DNA of 64,000 nt, taken from NCBI RefSeq assembly GCF_015832195.1, contig NC_052046.1:34996911-35060910 (forward strand), read 5' to 3'. This document shows positions 35,856 to 49,820 of the stretch, piece by piece. Below the pieces are notes generated by a model. The model ran no database searches, was not told where the DNA came from, and saw only the letters and a list, made by a program, of their open reading frames with translations. The position numbers and the translations under genes were made by a program. Position 1 is the stretch's first letter; each line of letters opens with the position of its first letter. This DNA is from Motacilla alba alba. Its lineage: Eukaryota > Chordata > Aves > Passeriformes > Motacillidae.

Positions 35856-35921
35856 GGAAGAAAACCAACCAAAAATCCCCAACCAACCAACTAAAACAAA
35901 CCGCAAAACCCAAAAGAAGCC
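35856..35921 (+). repeat. A/C-rich low-complexity tract
   Basis: CCAAC/CCAAA-type strings with few G and T. It is similar in composition and orientation to the tract at 13425-13645 but lacks the pentamer array. Confidence 0.7.
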
Positions 35922-38900
35922 ATTTGACTTTGGATTCATACAAATATTCAAAAATTATTCAGTATAAGGATATTAAAAAGGTCTTAATGAATACCAAACA
36001 TCATTCCTTTGGCTAAACATTAATGTCAGCAACTTGCCTATCATACAACTTCCTGAAATCAGTGTTGTTACGTTATTGTCAATGGAGCAGCCTAAGAAGC
36101 AACAAGTGCAAGATGAAAACAGAACAAGAGAACTGCTTAAAAAGTCAGACTTGCATTGCAGGAAGCTGACTTAGTGCATACTTTTAAATTTGGAAATGTA
36201 ACTTAAAATTCACAAGACAAAAGTATTCTTCAAACTGAAGGAGTTTCCTCCATGCTTCCAACTCTGTGCACAGTACAGGAAAGAAGAATGTTTCACTTTC
36301 TCTGTCTTTCTAAAGAAAATCAAACTGAAAGGGGAAATTCTGACCCTCAACAATCAGCAAGTACTCACATTTGGAGAAAAATGGGGAGCTTATATGATTT
36401 ACAGTCTGCATGCCACTTGGTCATTAGCAACTGCAGAAGATGTTGGGGTATTTATTAATGTCTTCTATTATAGTCACACCCACTTTATCTGTCTTTCTGT
36501 ATTTTAAGAACCACTGTGTGGTAAAAGCTGCATATCTGTTAGCTCAAAATATGGTTAGATGTCTCATGATATGTGAAGTCCATAAGTAATTTACCACAGT
36601 ATGAGAAAGAAATGAGGATTGTATATGTGGAAATGAGAGAACAGAACATGAAGTTTAAGAGGATGAAGCAAGGGTTTCAACAACGCAGTTACTTCAGGAT
36701 AGTGATTTGTAGCAGTTTTGGTGTGTTTTCTCTATTTCATTTGCCTTGAGTGCAAAAAGGACAAAACCACCTATTTTTAAAAATCAGTACTCTAGGTATT
36801 ATTGGTGAAATGTGTTGGCACTGTTTCAGAAATGCAAGACAGAAAACTATAGAATAATGTGAAGGCCATTTATTGTAATGAACATCACTGTAACCAAAGT
36901 TCATTCTCAAATTAAAATCTGAAAAGATAAAAAACAGTTATTCTTAAAAGTACCAAGGAATGCAAATCTCCATATGTTGTAAATATTGTCAGTTCTGTGG
37001 CTATTTATAGAAAATAATTTGAAACTGTAGTAATAGTGATGAGAATGTTTGAATGTTAGTAATAAATTGTGCTGAATAACCTTCCAATAAAAGATTGCTT
37101 TACTAAGAACTAAGTGGGATTAGTTTTCATATAAAAGACTGTATATTTTGTGTATTCACCAGTAGTATTCACAACAGAATCACAAACTGCAGCTGTCAAG
37201 AAATGATTTGGGAGATTCTTCTGTAAACCAAGTAAGAATAGAAGAGAAGGTAGGACACTTCTGGATCTGTCAGGCCAGCCTTTACAGAGTGTGCTTTGCC
37301 TTTGCCAAAACTTCCCTGTATCCCATGGTCCTCATGTCAAGAGTAGAGGTCAGGCCTGAAGACTAGTCTTGCCTGACCATAAGTCAGGGCACATAGATTT
37401 TAAAACACAAATAAGAGCTGTGAATTGAATCATAGCATTTGAAGTAATGTTCTGCCAGTGCAGCTGTGTGCTCAAACATATTTCCTTTGTTACAATTTCC
37501 CTTTGTGAGTAAAATTTCAGCTGAATTACTCTGATTCAGATAAATGACACTTGTGCTGGTCCCACAACAGGTGCTGAGTAGTGGGGAAGCATGATTTGGC
37601 AAATTCAAAAGAAGCCCAGCCTGTGACTTTAGATCTCTGAGACCTTGACCTTTCTCATCAGTTGATTGAATATTTGCAGGATTCCAGGGTTAGAAAGTTT
37701 GCTTCTTTTCTCCAGAAATTTTGCACTGCATAGCTATGATTTGCTTGAGTGATCTCCTTGGTCTGAGCTTTGCGTTCATAACATGCTTGGCACAGACACT
37801 TGCTGTTTCCCTGGAAAAAAAAAATTGCCACAAACAGAACATAATCCATCTGCCCATAACTTTTCAGCTATCCACTTCAGTAACTACTTTTTCCAGTCTC
37901 TGTGCTCGAGTGTAACAAGTACTGGATATCCTGTACTGTCTGTCTGCCTCCTGAGCCCACAGACCCTGGGCAGCTATGTCCCATAGTATTACTATATGAA
38001 TATGCAGACTTTTGTGAAAGCCTGATGATCTGTTCTCCTGTTACAATCTGCTTGAGATCTATTCTTTCAGGAATACTTGGGGGTCAGGAAGACTGGCTGA
38101 TTCATCTATAGTTGTAATTTTCTATTTATACAGGGCTAGTACACAGAAGGAGCTGTAAAATTCCAATTGTTTGTCTCCTGAGCAAAGTCAAAGCCTGACT
38201 GGATGTCACAGACAGCAACTATAATGGAAGCCTAACATACACAGTCCACTGTGAGTCAACTGTGTGCACATCACTGCTTCCAATCAAAATGCTTACGGTC
38301 AATAAGTCTATCTGGAGGTTGCCATCAGTTACTTTCTTGTCACAAGTTGAGCTGATAGCATCCATTTTAGAAAATGTTATCAGCAAACTCTGTATATCTC
38401 ATTAAAACCTCATGTTATTATATAAAGAGCCATGCTCTGCTCTGTCTTTTGGCAATGATGAACAAATCTCACTCTCCAGCTGCATAGTCTTTTGGCAAAT
38501 TGAGATCTCCTTCTAATTCATCTAAATATTCAGACCTCAGAATAGCACAAAGACAGCACTTCTGAGGATAACTAATGATATCTCACAAAATTCAAATTCT
38601 GGCCATCTACCAGCATGCATTTTGCTATATCAAAGGGCAGTGTTCCTTTGTGAGCTGATCTGATATTAAAATTGAATGCAATTAGAGGCATGCTGAATAG
38701 TTTACCAGAAATCAAGATCTCCCCTGACTCTGTAAATATTTCAGACTCGTTCTAATAGGGGAAAAATAAAACCTTAACTTCTGTTGCCCTGTCCAAACTT
38801 ACTGTCAACATCACAAATTAAAGTGGGATAAATGGTGTGTGAACTTATGTCCTGTCAAATCCTGCGATACAGATTCTTCCTCACTAAATGATAAAAACAA

Positions 38901-40535
38901 GGAAGTTTTACTGTTTATCACTATGGGGTAGCCTATTGGAAACTATCTAGTCCCTGCCGCAGTGTAGGATATATTAAACAGCTGCTAAACAGCAATTTAT
39001 TGGGTGCCTGTAGACTGTATTTCTTTCTTTTGGAGACAGAAAAGAATGTGTCTTGCAGACACATAGCATGATGGCATTAGCACAACGTAAACTAGGGGTT
39101 CCCAACTTTATTTTCCCTTGGGTAACTCATTCAGTAATCATTCATGGAGACTACCATTCACTGAACCTCCAGCCTCGGTATGTGCCAAGCCTCTACCACT
39201 CTGAAGTGATGTATATACTGCCACCTGAAAACTCATTTCATATGCTGCATGTCCTGGTAAGCTTCCTTCATCCCAAAACAAACAAAAAGGTAAAAAAAGT
39301 CAGATGGGAGAATTATGCAACTATAGAGCATAGTGGTTATTATTAATCAGCTCAATGTTGATTTACAGATGTACTCCTTATCATCAGGGGACTTTTGAAA
39401 GCAATTTTGGGTGAATTGGAAAGTTTCAGCCAACAGCTATGTGTGGTTTCTCCACATTGGAACCTTTTCTCTCAAACCCGAATACTTCATAATTACAGTA
39501 GCAATGACACTGCCCTATTGTTCTTCCTCTAACAAACAGGCACTGCTTTATTGTTCTTGTTCTAAATAAACACCTTTGAAAAAAGATTTCTTTGTTATGC
39601 CACTTTTTTGACCATAAAAACAAGAAACTTTCCTTTGCTATGTTTTTGGTAGGAATGTTGGAATCTTCTATTAACTTCCTTGTAACAAGATTGGCATTTG
39701 CTAACCAGTGGCTCCCCATAAACAGCATGGTCTGAGAACCTTACAATCACTTTATCCTTTGGAATCGGTTTATTTTTGATGAATGTGCAAAACCCAGAGT
39801 CTTGCAAGGTATTCCTAAGAGGTGAAAAATTTAGTAATTTGGTTAGGCTGTTCTCTGTATTTCTGCTCTTCACAAGTGCGCATACATTCCTGTCTGCTTC
39901 AGCATGGGAAGAATCAAACACCCAGAGCTCCAGTGCCTCCTCCAAGAGTCTGGCAGCTGTCAGCCTGATTCAGAAGTGTGTTTAGTGCACTTGCAATAGC
40001 AGAGGTTTGAGGGTCTTTTCCTCATTTGTTTCCAAGCTCTCTTTCTCAGCACTGTTTATGTTTCATATATATCTGTAAGAAAAGGGAATCCAGAAAGCCA
40101 TTTTGCCTATGAAATGTAAATTCAGACTCAGGTATTTGTGTTTTGGCCAGGCACCTGCACTCTGTGTTTCAGCTGCTAAAGAATGGGTAAGAGCCATGGA
40201 AAAACACATCCCTTAGAACTGCAAAAATTAAGCAAGGCTATACTTATCCTTGGGAGTCAGGTAATGCAGGGTTGACTTCCACTGTTGGTTCTTCCTAGCT
40301 TCCTCTCTACATGGTTGGGAATACTTGCAATACCTAGGAAGGAAGCATTAAGTGCATGGAAATTCTCAGTGTTTGCAAGAAATGTGTTAAGTGTAAGCTC
40401 TGTTTGCCAGTCTTTACCACTTCATTGCCAGTCTGAGGTGACAACAGAGAATCTCACTTGGATCTGATGATCCACATGATTCTGCATTTGGGAAAACTTT
40501 CAGCAGAACTCCTGAGCAGGTATAAAGAAACAATT

Positions 40536-40914
40536 TGTGACAGTGTTTGCAGGTCCCAGGATGAGAGAAGAGATGAGAATCTTGGCTCCATGTTTCAGAA
40601 GGCTGATTTGATATGATATGATATGATATGATATTAAAAATGCTATACTAAAACTATACTAAAAGAATAGAAGAAAGGAATTCATCAGAAAGCTAGAAAG
40701 GAATGAATAATAAAAACTCATGACTGCTCAGAGCCTCAACACAGCTGGACCATGGTCATTGAGTAAAAACAATTCACATGAGACCAATCAAAGATTCACC
40801 TGCCACATTCCACAGCAGCAGATAATTATTGTTGACATTTCTTTTCTGAGGCTTCTCAGCTTCTCAGGAGGAAAAATCCTGGCAAAGAGATTTTCATAAA
40901 ATATCACAGTGACA
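40536..40914 (-). mobile_element. Solo LTR, passerine ERVK-like, perfect target duplication
   Basis: A 379-bp minus-strand LTR starting TGTCACTGTGATATTTTATG (40914 leftwards) and ending AACACTGTCACA at 40536. It is flanked by perfect ACAATT duplications (40530-40535 and 40915-40920), the 6-bp size typical of ERVK. A pentamer microsatellite (ATATG)n at 40610-40634 lies near the R region, beside the cagccttctgaaa block also found in the LTR at 2276-2693. Confidence 0.9.
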
Positions 40915-41138
40915 ACAATTATGATTTTTTTAATTTTCTGGAAGACCTTTATCATCCTTTCTAGCCCATTTACCAAGCCAATTCAGGTTCAGTTTTCTAG
41001 TTGCAATGCACCTGAAAGAAAGTCCTAACAGGCTAACAACAATTTGAGTGCTGAAACTCAGAATAGGTAAAACCCCATATTAATACCTAGGCTGAGAAAC
41101 AAAGTGGGTTTCTTCACTTCTCATGTCCAGTGAGAAAT

Positions 41139-41170
41139 GTTCACATGTGGAGTTGTTCACATGTGGAGTT
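41139..41170. repeat. Two exact 16-bp tandem copies
   Basis: GTTCACATGTGGAGTT occurs twice head to tail without a mismatch. Confidence 0.9.
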
Positions 41171-42227
41171 GTTTCCTTTGTTCGGGACATTAAAAGCATC
41201 TGTATCTTCTGTACCCATCTGCCTGATTTCATTAACACTGCAGAAATTTAGAACATTGACAGCCCTCCATTCTTTTATACAACTCCTTACTACTCATTCA
41301 AGACTAGTTGTGCTACTTCAGCTACTGGCAAGGACAGCATGGGGCATTAACAAGCTCAGGGAACCAGTATGCATTTAAACCAACCCAGCAAGAGGGTCTG
41401 TCTGGGAGCTAAATCAGCAACGGGAGCCACTTTATTGGTCCAGTTAAGGGGCTGTACGCAAGGAGTTGTGAGTCACCAAAAGAAGTGTTTGGCATCCTTA
41501 TTTGGACAACCTTGGACTGGAATCAGCCGCCCAGCTCAGAAGCTGGCAGGGACATGCATGCAAACACACTTGCACAGAGGAAATGAGTGAAAAGGAAGTA
41601 CTTCAAAGCAGGGCAAACCCAGGAAAACATTTTCAATCTAAATGCTTATTAGATGCAGTAGGCATCTAGCCAAATCATTAGTGAAAGGTGAGATTAGTGC
41701 AGTGGAAGGGCTATGTCAAGTCTATGTGTTTCTACAGCTTACGCTGGTTCCTTACTTAGATTTTCTAGACGCATCCTACCAGAATAGTTTTGTACAAACA
41801 CTGAGAGGGAATAACTGTCCTATAAAGCTAAATTACAGATTTATCTGATCATATGTCAGTCTGCAAATATCCAACCCAATACTTGAAGTTTTGGACTCAA
41901 AATTATTATAATCAGGTTAGTGAAATGAAATGAAAGGGGAGACACTCATCAAATTTTAAAAAATGCCTTAAAGGAAAAGGAAATATATACCACTTAAGTC
42001 ATCCTATAGTGTCTAATTTGCTTGTTTTATTGAATTGTCACCAAGAAGGACATTAGGACTCTAACTTGTGTATGTCACTGCTGTTTTAACAATTTAGATG
42101 ACTCATCCTGAGGAAACAGAGAGAGAGAGATCTATTTAGCTTTATTTGCACCGTTGTTGGAAGCCATTAAGGTTTTCTAATTTAAAATGCAACAACAAGT
42201 AAAACATATCGGCAACTGTCCTTGAAA

Positions 42228-42246
42228 GGGGTGGGGTGGGGATGGG
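42228..42246 (+). other. G-quadruplex motif
   Basis: Four G runs of 4, 4, 4 and 3 bases separated by loops of 1, 1 and 2 bases, within otherwise AT-rich sequence. Such short loops favour a stable intramolecular quadruplex. Confidence 0.75.
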
Positions 42247-45200
42247 CAGGTGATTGATCTAACCAAAGAGAACAACTCTGTCATCAAGATAATGAAAAAA
42301 GCTTGGGGTTTTGAATGTGAGAAGTTCAACAAGGGGCAGAATGTACTCAATTTAACTTGTGAAGAATACACAGAAGCTTGTCTCCTAGCTGGGGAAAAGA
42401 TAGAGGATTTGTCTCAGGTCTCTCAATATCTGATAGTGCAATACACTAGAACTGCTGAATAATATTTTAGTGTCTAAATGGAACTTTGACATTAGTGTTT
42501 TAAGTTGCAGTTAAAATAGCAAAGTAATTTCTAATTTGCTAATATTTTTCTTAGCACTGGGTTGTAAGTGTAGAGGAAACAGGTTCTTCTAGACTGCCTT
42601 ATGCACTGTCTATTTATATATATGGTTACTTCGTTTTTTTCCTTTTTTAAAAAAATTTTTCTTTTCCATTTTGTTCTGATGGTGTCTGATGTCCTTGGTG
42701 GTGGGTTTCTGAAAACATATTTCATGATTACGTTTCTCTTTTTCTCTTGCCCTTTGGAGGGCTATGATCTTGTAGGCAGTGGGTTTGTTGGGTGGAACAG
42801 TGAACTGATGATTGTGCCATTTCCCCATTACCTGCCTGCTAAATACATTTCAAACCTCATGTTCACTGTTGTTAATCTCAATCTCTTCCACTTCCTGCTT
42901 TTTAGGCCACAGTCTGTGTAATCAAGATATGGACAAGTGACAAAGAGTCCAACTGAGTAAGAAGGACAAGCGTCTTCTGTAGCTCAGGACAGCACCAAGG
43001 CAGATGATGCAGCTCAGACTGCTCATCAAAACCAGAGAAGTGTCCTCAGGAAAAGCAGAAATCTACTTAGATATTAAATACTTGAAGAGTATGTTTTGAC
43101 TGTAGTATTAGCAGAGAAAAATATCTTATCAATATACATGTGCTCAATAGCTGCCTTTTTGTGTCAGTGAGGACTGGAGTGGGACATCTTTATTTTGGAG
43201 ATAGAAAATAATAAATGTTTTGAAAAGAAACTAACTGTACTTGCTAAAAGCTGCTTTTGCAGAAGAGATCTGTAAAAAGCAGGAAATTTTACTATCAAAG
43301 CTGAAAAATAATTTAAAAATAATTCTTCAGGTCCTTTGACCTAATATTCAAATGCATATCATAGCTCTGGATGAAAGAAAATAACTGCGTGAGAAGTGAC
43401 ACAATTCTCACAGATTGCCCACTACATCTTAATTAGACTATCTTCCTGCTTTCAGGAGTTTAATGTAAGCTGTTGTAACACTGACATTAAGATTTCTCAT
43501 ATCTTTTCCTCTTGTTTTTCTCAATCTTATTCTGAGCATTAGTTAAATGAGCCTATGTTGCAATGATGAGATACAGAAGAAGCAAGAAAGATTTGCATCT
43601 GGGTCACCATTTTTTCTTTTTCTTTTTTTCTCCATAAAGTCACATTTTTACCATTTTTGGTGACTGGGGCAATTCTGTGGCTGTGAGTACAGACCTAGAG
43701 AAGGCTGCTTTGAGGAATATTTGGTGACAGAAGAGTTTGTGTAGTAAAGTAGGTCTGCATATTACACTGTCTTGGCTCTGATATATAGCAGTTGTCAGAA
43801 GTAAATTACTACCTGAGGTATATAAAACTGAAAACTAAAAATTTTACCAAACAAACTAAGCTGAGAGCAACAAAATAACTATATCAGCATACCAGATCTC
43901 TACCCCAGCCAGCTGACATGAAGAGAGAAGTGTTGGCTGTTAGGCTGTCTTCAGATCTCAGTAGAAAAACAAGAAAACTCCAAAATTAAAATAAGTTTGG
44001 ATGAACATCCAACACAAAATATTCAGAACTCATAGCAAATATTGCCAAAATGTTGGTGTATGACATTTGACCTGCAGATGTTAGAGTTCTAAAATTTTTC
44101 TTTGTCTTTTGAAAGTATCCAATATTATCTTCCAGTATAACAAGTACAATGTGGCTTGCTCAAAAGCAAAACAGCCATGTTTCTTTTGATCCTTAATTAT
44201 GACTAGCAAGTTAATATTATTGGCAAGAAGAAATCTAAGCAAACTTGTCATAGGTTACAAATAAAGATAAAATTTTAATTTTTAAACCTATTTGAATACT
44301 AAAAAAATTGATGAGATGTCTGCAGAAATAATAAAAATCAGGAAAAGGATAGTATGTGTGAATAAGGCATAAGGATTTTACCAGGCATAAAAGGCTTCAA
44401 AAATATTGCAAAACAAACATTTTGCAAAACCCAGGGCAAATATATGCTACAAAAGAAAACAGCAATTCTCATGGAAACATGCTGCTCACAGAGATAGAAA
44501 GCATTGCTTAGAAATCAGCATCTGTTATCACCACTTCTGGAGGGGCACATCTCTCTTATTTTAGGGAAGCTATAACCTCTTCACTGTTGTATTGTGAAAA
44601 CCACCTATTCTTCTAAATAATCTGACTGAGAGCAAATGTGACCTGCTTAGTTTCCAGACTTGGCCAGGGTCTTTTCATCTGAATAGCTGTTCTGCACATC
44701 AGTCTTCATCTGTAACATGCTTGCAGCTGATTCAAACACTCAATCTTAGTAAAGGTGCGCACAGTAAAAAAGTAGATTTCTGCCCCAGTTACACAGAGAT
44801 GTATGATGTGGTTTGCTTTAATGAGAATTGGCCCCTTGGGTCATACATTAAAAAGTGTGTTGTCTTCTGTTTCTGTGTAAGCATTTAGCTGGCAGCCTAC
44901 AGGTAAACAAAAGGGTTTTGTGTCCCAGTTCAAATACTACAGCATGAAGAAGAAAAGAAAACTCTAAGTCACCAAGCTCAAGCGGAAACTGTAAAAACTC
45001 CATAAAAATAAGCTTCTTTGAGACATAATTTTCAAGTGTTTGAATTATGTTATAAAGTGCTGAATTTCAATTGATTTCATCATGGACCTATGAGTCTCAA
45101 AATATTAATTTCCTAAAACGAAAACTGGGTAGAGCGAAAGACCATGCCAATATTTTAATAAAAAGAAAAGGGAACATTGGAGCTTGCCTGTGAGCACAGC

Positions 45201-46483
45201 TAAAGGAATCTAGGAGGGAATAAGTCTTGTCAAAGCTCTGACAATGGGAAGGGTTTCAGTTGGGATGTCAGGTTTTTAGGCGCCTCTGGGGGCCATATGC
45301 AAAGGAAACAAAAACTCACAAATTTCAATGCATAGGAAAATACTTGCTTAGAGACTACAATGAAATGCAATGCCACTACCAGGAACATGACAAGACAGTA
45401 CTTTTCAGATATTTAGAGTCTATGTAAGTAATAATTTATGCATCTTTATTTTACAGTCATGTATTACTTGGATTTCTCAGTACAGGTATGCATATATATG
45501 TTTAGAGAAGAAGGATTAACACAGGTGTTTAAATAGTGTGTAGATCGTCTTGTAATCACAGCAAGCCATTGTTACATATTAGAGTTCACAATGGGAATGT
45601 GTGGAAACTAAAACTTGCTAGTGCTTATGCAAAAAAAGGTTTAGTAGTAAAAATTATTAGAAAAGGAGTAGAGAGCAAACCAGAAAACTACGTTACACTG
45701 TAAGGACTCAGTGCAGTTTATAAGTAGAGTACTATATACACATTTATATTCCCTTCTCTCCAATCCTTACCTCTAAAGGGCATATTAAGATTTGATAAGA
45801 TAAAAGAAAAGCAATACAGAAGGGTGGTCATGCTTCTAGAACAAAAAGACATCTTGACTGAGCATGTAGTCTGAAAAATACGGTTAAGAGACGAATGCAA
45901 TAGAGTTTGACAGACTGTGAAAAGGATGGGAGTGGTTGAAGGGGAAGAACTTTCAGTGTCAATGAAAGATCTGTGGGTCATCAGATAAAGCTAGGAGGTA
46001 GTTAATTTAAACAAACTAAAGAAGAATATTTTGCACAAGCAGTTATTGAGCTATGGAACTTACTGTTGAGGGATAGTGAGGTACTAACGTGCTAGAGGAG
46101 TTCAAAAATTATGGACTTGTTAAGTCCCAAAGGTAAAAACTATGAGAAACTGCATGAGTGTGCTGCAGGAGATCTTCCTGGAGGATAGACAGTGCCTATG
46201 CTTTTTCGTACTCTTTAGTGACCGCTTTCAGGGCATATTGTCTGTTGCTATACCATATGCTTTTTATAGATTACTTGAATTCTAGCTGCATCTTAAGTAA
46301 GCGAGGGAAGAAAACTGTCAAAATATTCAAGACAGTGATATTATTTGCATTATTCCAGTACATTCATCATCACTGGTTTTTGCTCATTTGTTTGGTTTTT
46401 TAAATGAAATACATTTTTAAGTTACACTGCAATTCCACGGTTTTTGGAAATATGTACATTGCCTCTAAAGCAGATGAATCACC

Positions 46484-46642
46484 ATAGAATCACAGAAGAG
46501 TTTGAGCTGAAAAGGACCTTTAATGATTGCCTAATCTAATCCCCCTGCCACAGGCAGGGACACCTTCCCTTAGATGAGGTTATTAAAATCCCATCCAAAC
46601 TGTCTTTGAACATTTGCAGTAATGGACATTCACAACTTCTGG
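46484..46642 (-). mobile_element. CR1 LINE 3' fragment
   Basis: About 160 bp of minus-strand CR1 3' UTR. It starts with the octamer tail (atagaatcacagaa) and continues gaaaaggacctttaatgatt and ccccctgccacaggcaggga, fading after cacaacttctgg. Typical short, severely 5'-truncated copy. Confidence 0.88.
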
Positions 46643-49600
46643 ATGTATGGACAGCTAATTAGTACAGAATGTATGTCTACTATTTGGTACAGATTCTGAA
46701 TTTTGGTTTTATTTGCAAAGTAATTATGAATCACAACCTAAATAATATAAACAGTAATAATTTACGCACTAGAATTATTTGTGTCTTCTCTTTTTTTGTT
46801 CAATGGAAAGACCCAGGTGCCTAAATGCTAATAAGCATTTGTTGTCCAGACACAAAAAGGCTTACCTGATTAAGAATTGTGCTTGAAGATTTGGCCAAAA
46901 GTTTGAAAAGCCTCTTGTCATTAGGTATGACTATTGACACTCAGAGATAGAACTAGGGCCTGACTTTTCAAATATTTAGACTATTTACTAGCCTTCTCAA
47001 AATGCAATCCTTAAGGTAAAATTCAATATTGTTCAGAAATTTAAAGACAAAAACTTAAGGAAAAGAGTATTTACAGTTTAGCTAGGCAGTGAACACAGTA
47101 AATTAACAATTCCTCTTCTTTTCTGTTTGTACACAATCATCAGTACCACTTCTTTTATCTTCTTTAAGAGATTTGATGATTAAATAGCAATTTAAAACAA
47201 AAGACCAGGAAGAAATTGATATAAATATTTAATTCTCTTCAGCTAAATCTGTTTCTCTGAAACCTATTAAATATACACCTTTAATAAGTGTAGTGTGGCT
47301 CACTTACTCTGAAATGGCTTAAAGTCATGTTTGCATACAGTAGTAGTCAAAAATATTCATAGCTTTCACTTTAATACATGTGTCATATTAAATGTTAAAA
47401 ATTAAATTAATCCACAGCTGTTTGTTTGTTTGTTGTTCCCAGTTTCAAATCAAGAATTAGATACTCAAATTTTTCAAAGTAGGTTTTTTTTTTCCACCAG
47501 AACATCATTATTGGTAGTCAAGAATCTGTATCTACCTATCTCTGTTACATCATTTCTGTCCTTCTGCTGACAATTATTGATTTGCTTTGGCAAACGAGAG
47601 CCCTGGTAAGACTACAGCAATGATTTCTACTCAGCTGTAACTTGTGGAGAAATCCCAGATTCTGTTGCTGACTTGAAATGCCCAGGTTAAATAAACAATA
47701 ATCTTGTGTACTTACTACAGTAACTTTGCCCCATACATTGCAAGTGTCGGGTCTCTTCTTTTAGGACTTACCTGAGCCTCACACTGCCCTAAAGCTAAGC
47801 TAGAGCAAAATTATTTGAAAGTGCATGATCAAATATCCTGACTAATTTTGCCAGCTATATATGGGGCATCTCAAATTATCTTTCATGGGGTTTCCACATG
47901 TGGTGTCCTTAAACTAACAAATATATACAGTTTTAAGAGCTGTTGGATAGCAGTCAGTTTCTCAAGGGACTGCAAAAGAATAATTGAAAGCATTTTTCAT
48001 CTTGCAAATGGTCACAAGTACTTTCCAAGTTACTTCCACTTGAGGTCAAATTACTGATGCAGTCATCCAGCTTGTAAGGAAGGCATAATTAGAAAAAAAA
48101 GATCAATAGAAACCTACCTAGTTGAAGTATCTAACAGATGTTTCTGATGATAAGGAATCAGACATTATAAAATTTGTGGGACATGGCAGTAGCGAGTATT
48201 TTTATGTGTGCCACACTGGGAAAACCACTACTAAATATGACATATTTATTTTGTTGAAGTCCTTGTAAAAATACAGAATTACTACTGTTCAGTAAAAATT
48301 CCATGAAATATCTGTACAAAACCATGGCCTAATACTTTCAGTGAGCCAACAACTCCTATGACATTTGTGCACAAGCAAGCCCCAAAGCTAAAAAAAGCAG
48401 TGAAAATAATGAGAATTTCTGCTTTATTTTTCCTACATCTCAGTTGTAACTCAGAGTTCTAGTCTAATGCCCAGTATTGTGTGGGTCCTTCTGTGTGTTT
48501 TATATAGTCTTTTGAATATGCTTTTTTGTCTGTTTCTTTTGAGACCTTAATGTTTTTTCTTCAAGAGAGTTCACCTACTTCACCTATTGCAACCTTTGTC
48601 TGGGTAACCTCCAGAGCTGATTTGCCTCCAGTTTCAATGATGGCAAGATTTGCTTTGTTGGGTCACTATTCAGAAAGCTTGGATTTCTGTTTTTCATATC
48701 CTAAAAGATATTTGTCCTTATCAGTAGTAGTTTATTAATTATGAAGTCAGTGGCAACATTCTGACCTCAACATATTTGCAGGTCAGGTCAGTAGTTCAAT
48801 TTGAGGTAGAAACTTCCAAGGATAATGGTTGAGCATTATTAAATCGCACTGTCAGGAACATTTTGCTCATGAAAAACAGTGCTGTAAAAGCCGTTGTTAT
48901 AGGATGCCATGTGTTATTGCCTCCTAGTTAATTCTCATGTCAGTTGTGCTCTTTTTGATACGTGAAGTTTTATTTTTTTAAAACATTTTCCCTGTCTAAT
49001 TTCCAAAAGTGCAAGAGACCAACAGAAAGACAAAGGCAAAGAGCAAAAAGGCTGACACCACAAAGTAAATGAGAAAGATGAGATTGGTGAGGCTCAATCT
49101 GTAAACAGTGGCACCTAAAAAGCTCACATTGTCTTCACAACCAAAACAAGTACAGTTTTGAATTGGAGTTTGAAGAGAAGAATTCAGTAGAACAAGAGGG
49201 AGTATTACTGGTTTTTCTGCTGTTGAAGATTAGCTTACTTTACTGAAAACCATAAATATTTAGTATTTTTCCTTTAAAGTAGCTGTGAGCTGTAGTGTGT
49301 TTTTTAAATGTTTCTAAAGTAGTGGCAGTGCTTCCAGTGTGTGCACAGATAGACCACATGTATTGTATACACTGTAAGTAAATACAGTTTACTTGGGGAT
49401 AGGAATCTTTCTATTTCATGTGATAAAAAGTGTGATAGGCATGATAATGGGAATACAGCTACAGCATGAAAATGGAAATGGAGAAATGAAATTTATAAAG
49501 TGCTCCAGTTTCTGTATGAATTACAACAAAATCAGGGCTGATTTAAAGATAAATTCTAATGTGAGGAGAAGTGGGAAGGCAATGATTGATTTAAATGAAG

Positions 49601-49820
49601 GACTGTCCAAGCTCTATTTCAAAATGTGAAATAGATTTCACTCAGTCTGTGACTGTCAAGCATCCCTTTGTATTTCTGATACTAAATTGTGCACTTCAAT
49701 ATTAGATGTACAGTGAAATGGTATACTATTTTTAATAGTTTGCAAAGGAGGCCTGCGAAGGATAATATTTTGTTAGAAAAAGAATTCTAGTAATGCCTTG
49801 TAGTGGCTACCTAGAAGAGA
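46643..49820. other. Single-copy AT-rich interval, nothing recognised
   Basis: No gene, RNA or element seen. All open frames are below 80 codons and lack motifs. Confidence 0.55.

Larger units (their letters stand above)
30200..40529. other. 10-kb interval without recognised repeats or genes
   Basis: The longest stretch of the window in which I recognise no transposon. Somewhat GC-richer patches lie at 32450-32720 and 33340-33680. An exon-like segment at 34128-34212 and a palindrome pair at 34413-34457 are described under findings. Minus-strand frames at 39426-39945 show no known motif. Confidence 0.5.
40921..46483. other. Single-copy AT-rich interval, no gene recognised
   Basis: Contains an exact 16-bp tandem duplication at 41139-41170 and a four-run G-quadruplex motif at 42228-42246. 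The 106-codon frame at 42601-42921 is phenylalanine/leucine-rich because of T-rich sequence and is not supported as a gene. Confidence 0.5.

Noticed and set aside
42601..42921. 106-codon plus-strand frame resembling a membrane protein
   Set aside because: Phenylalanine and leucine come from T runs; no conserved feature.
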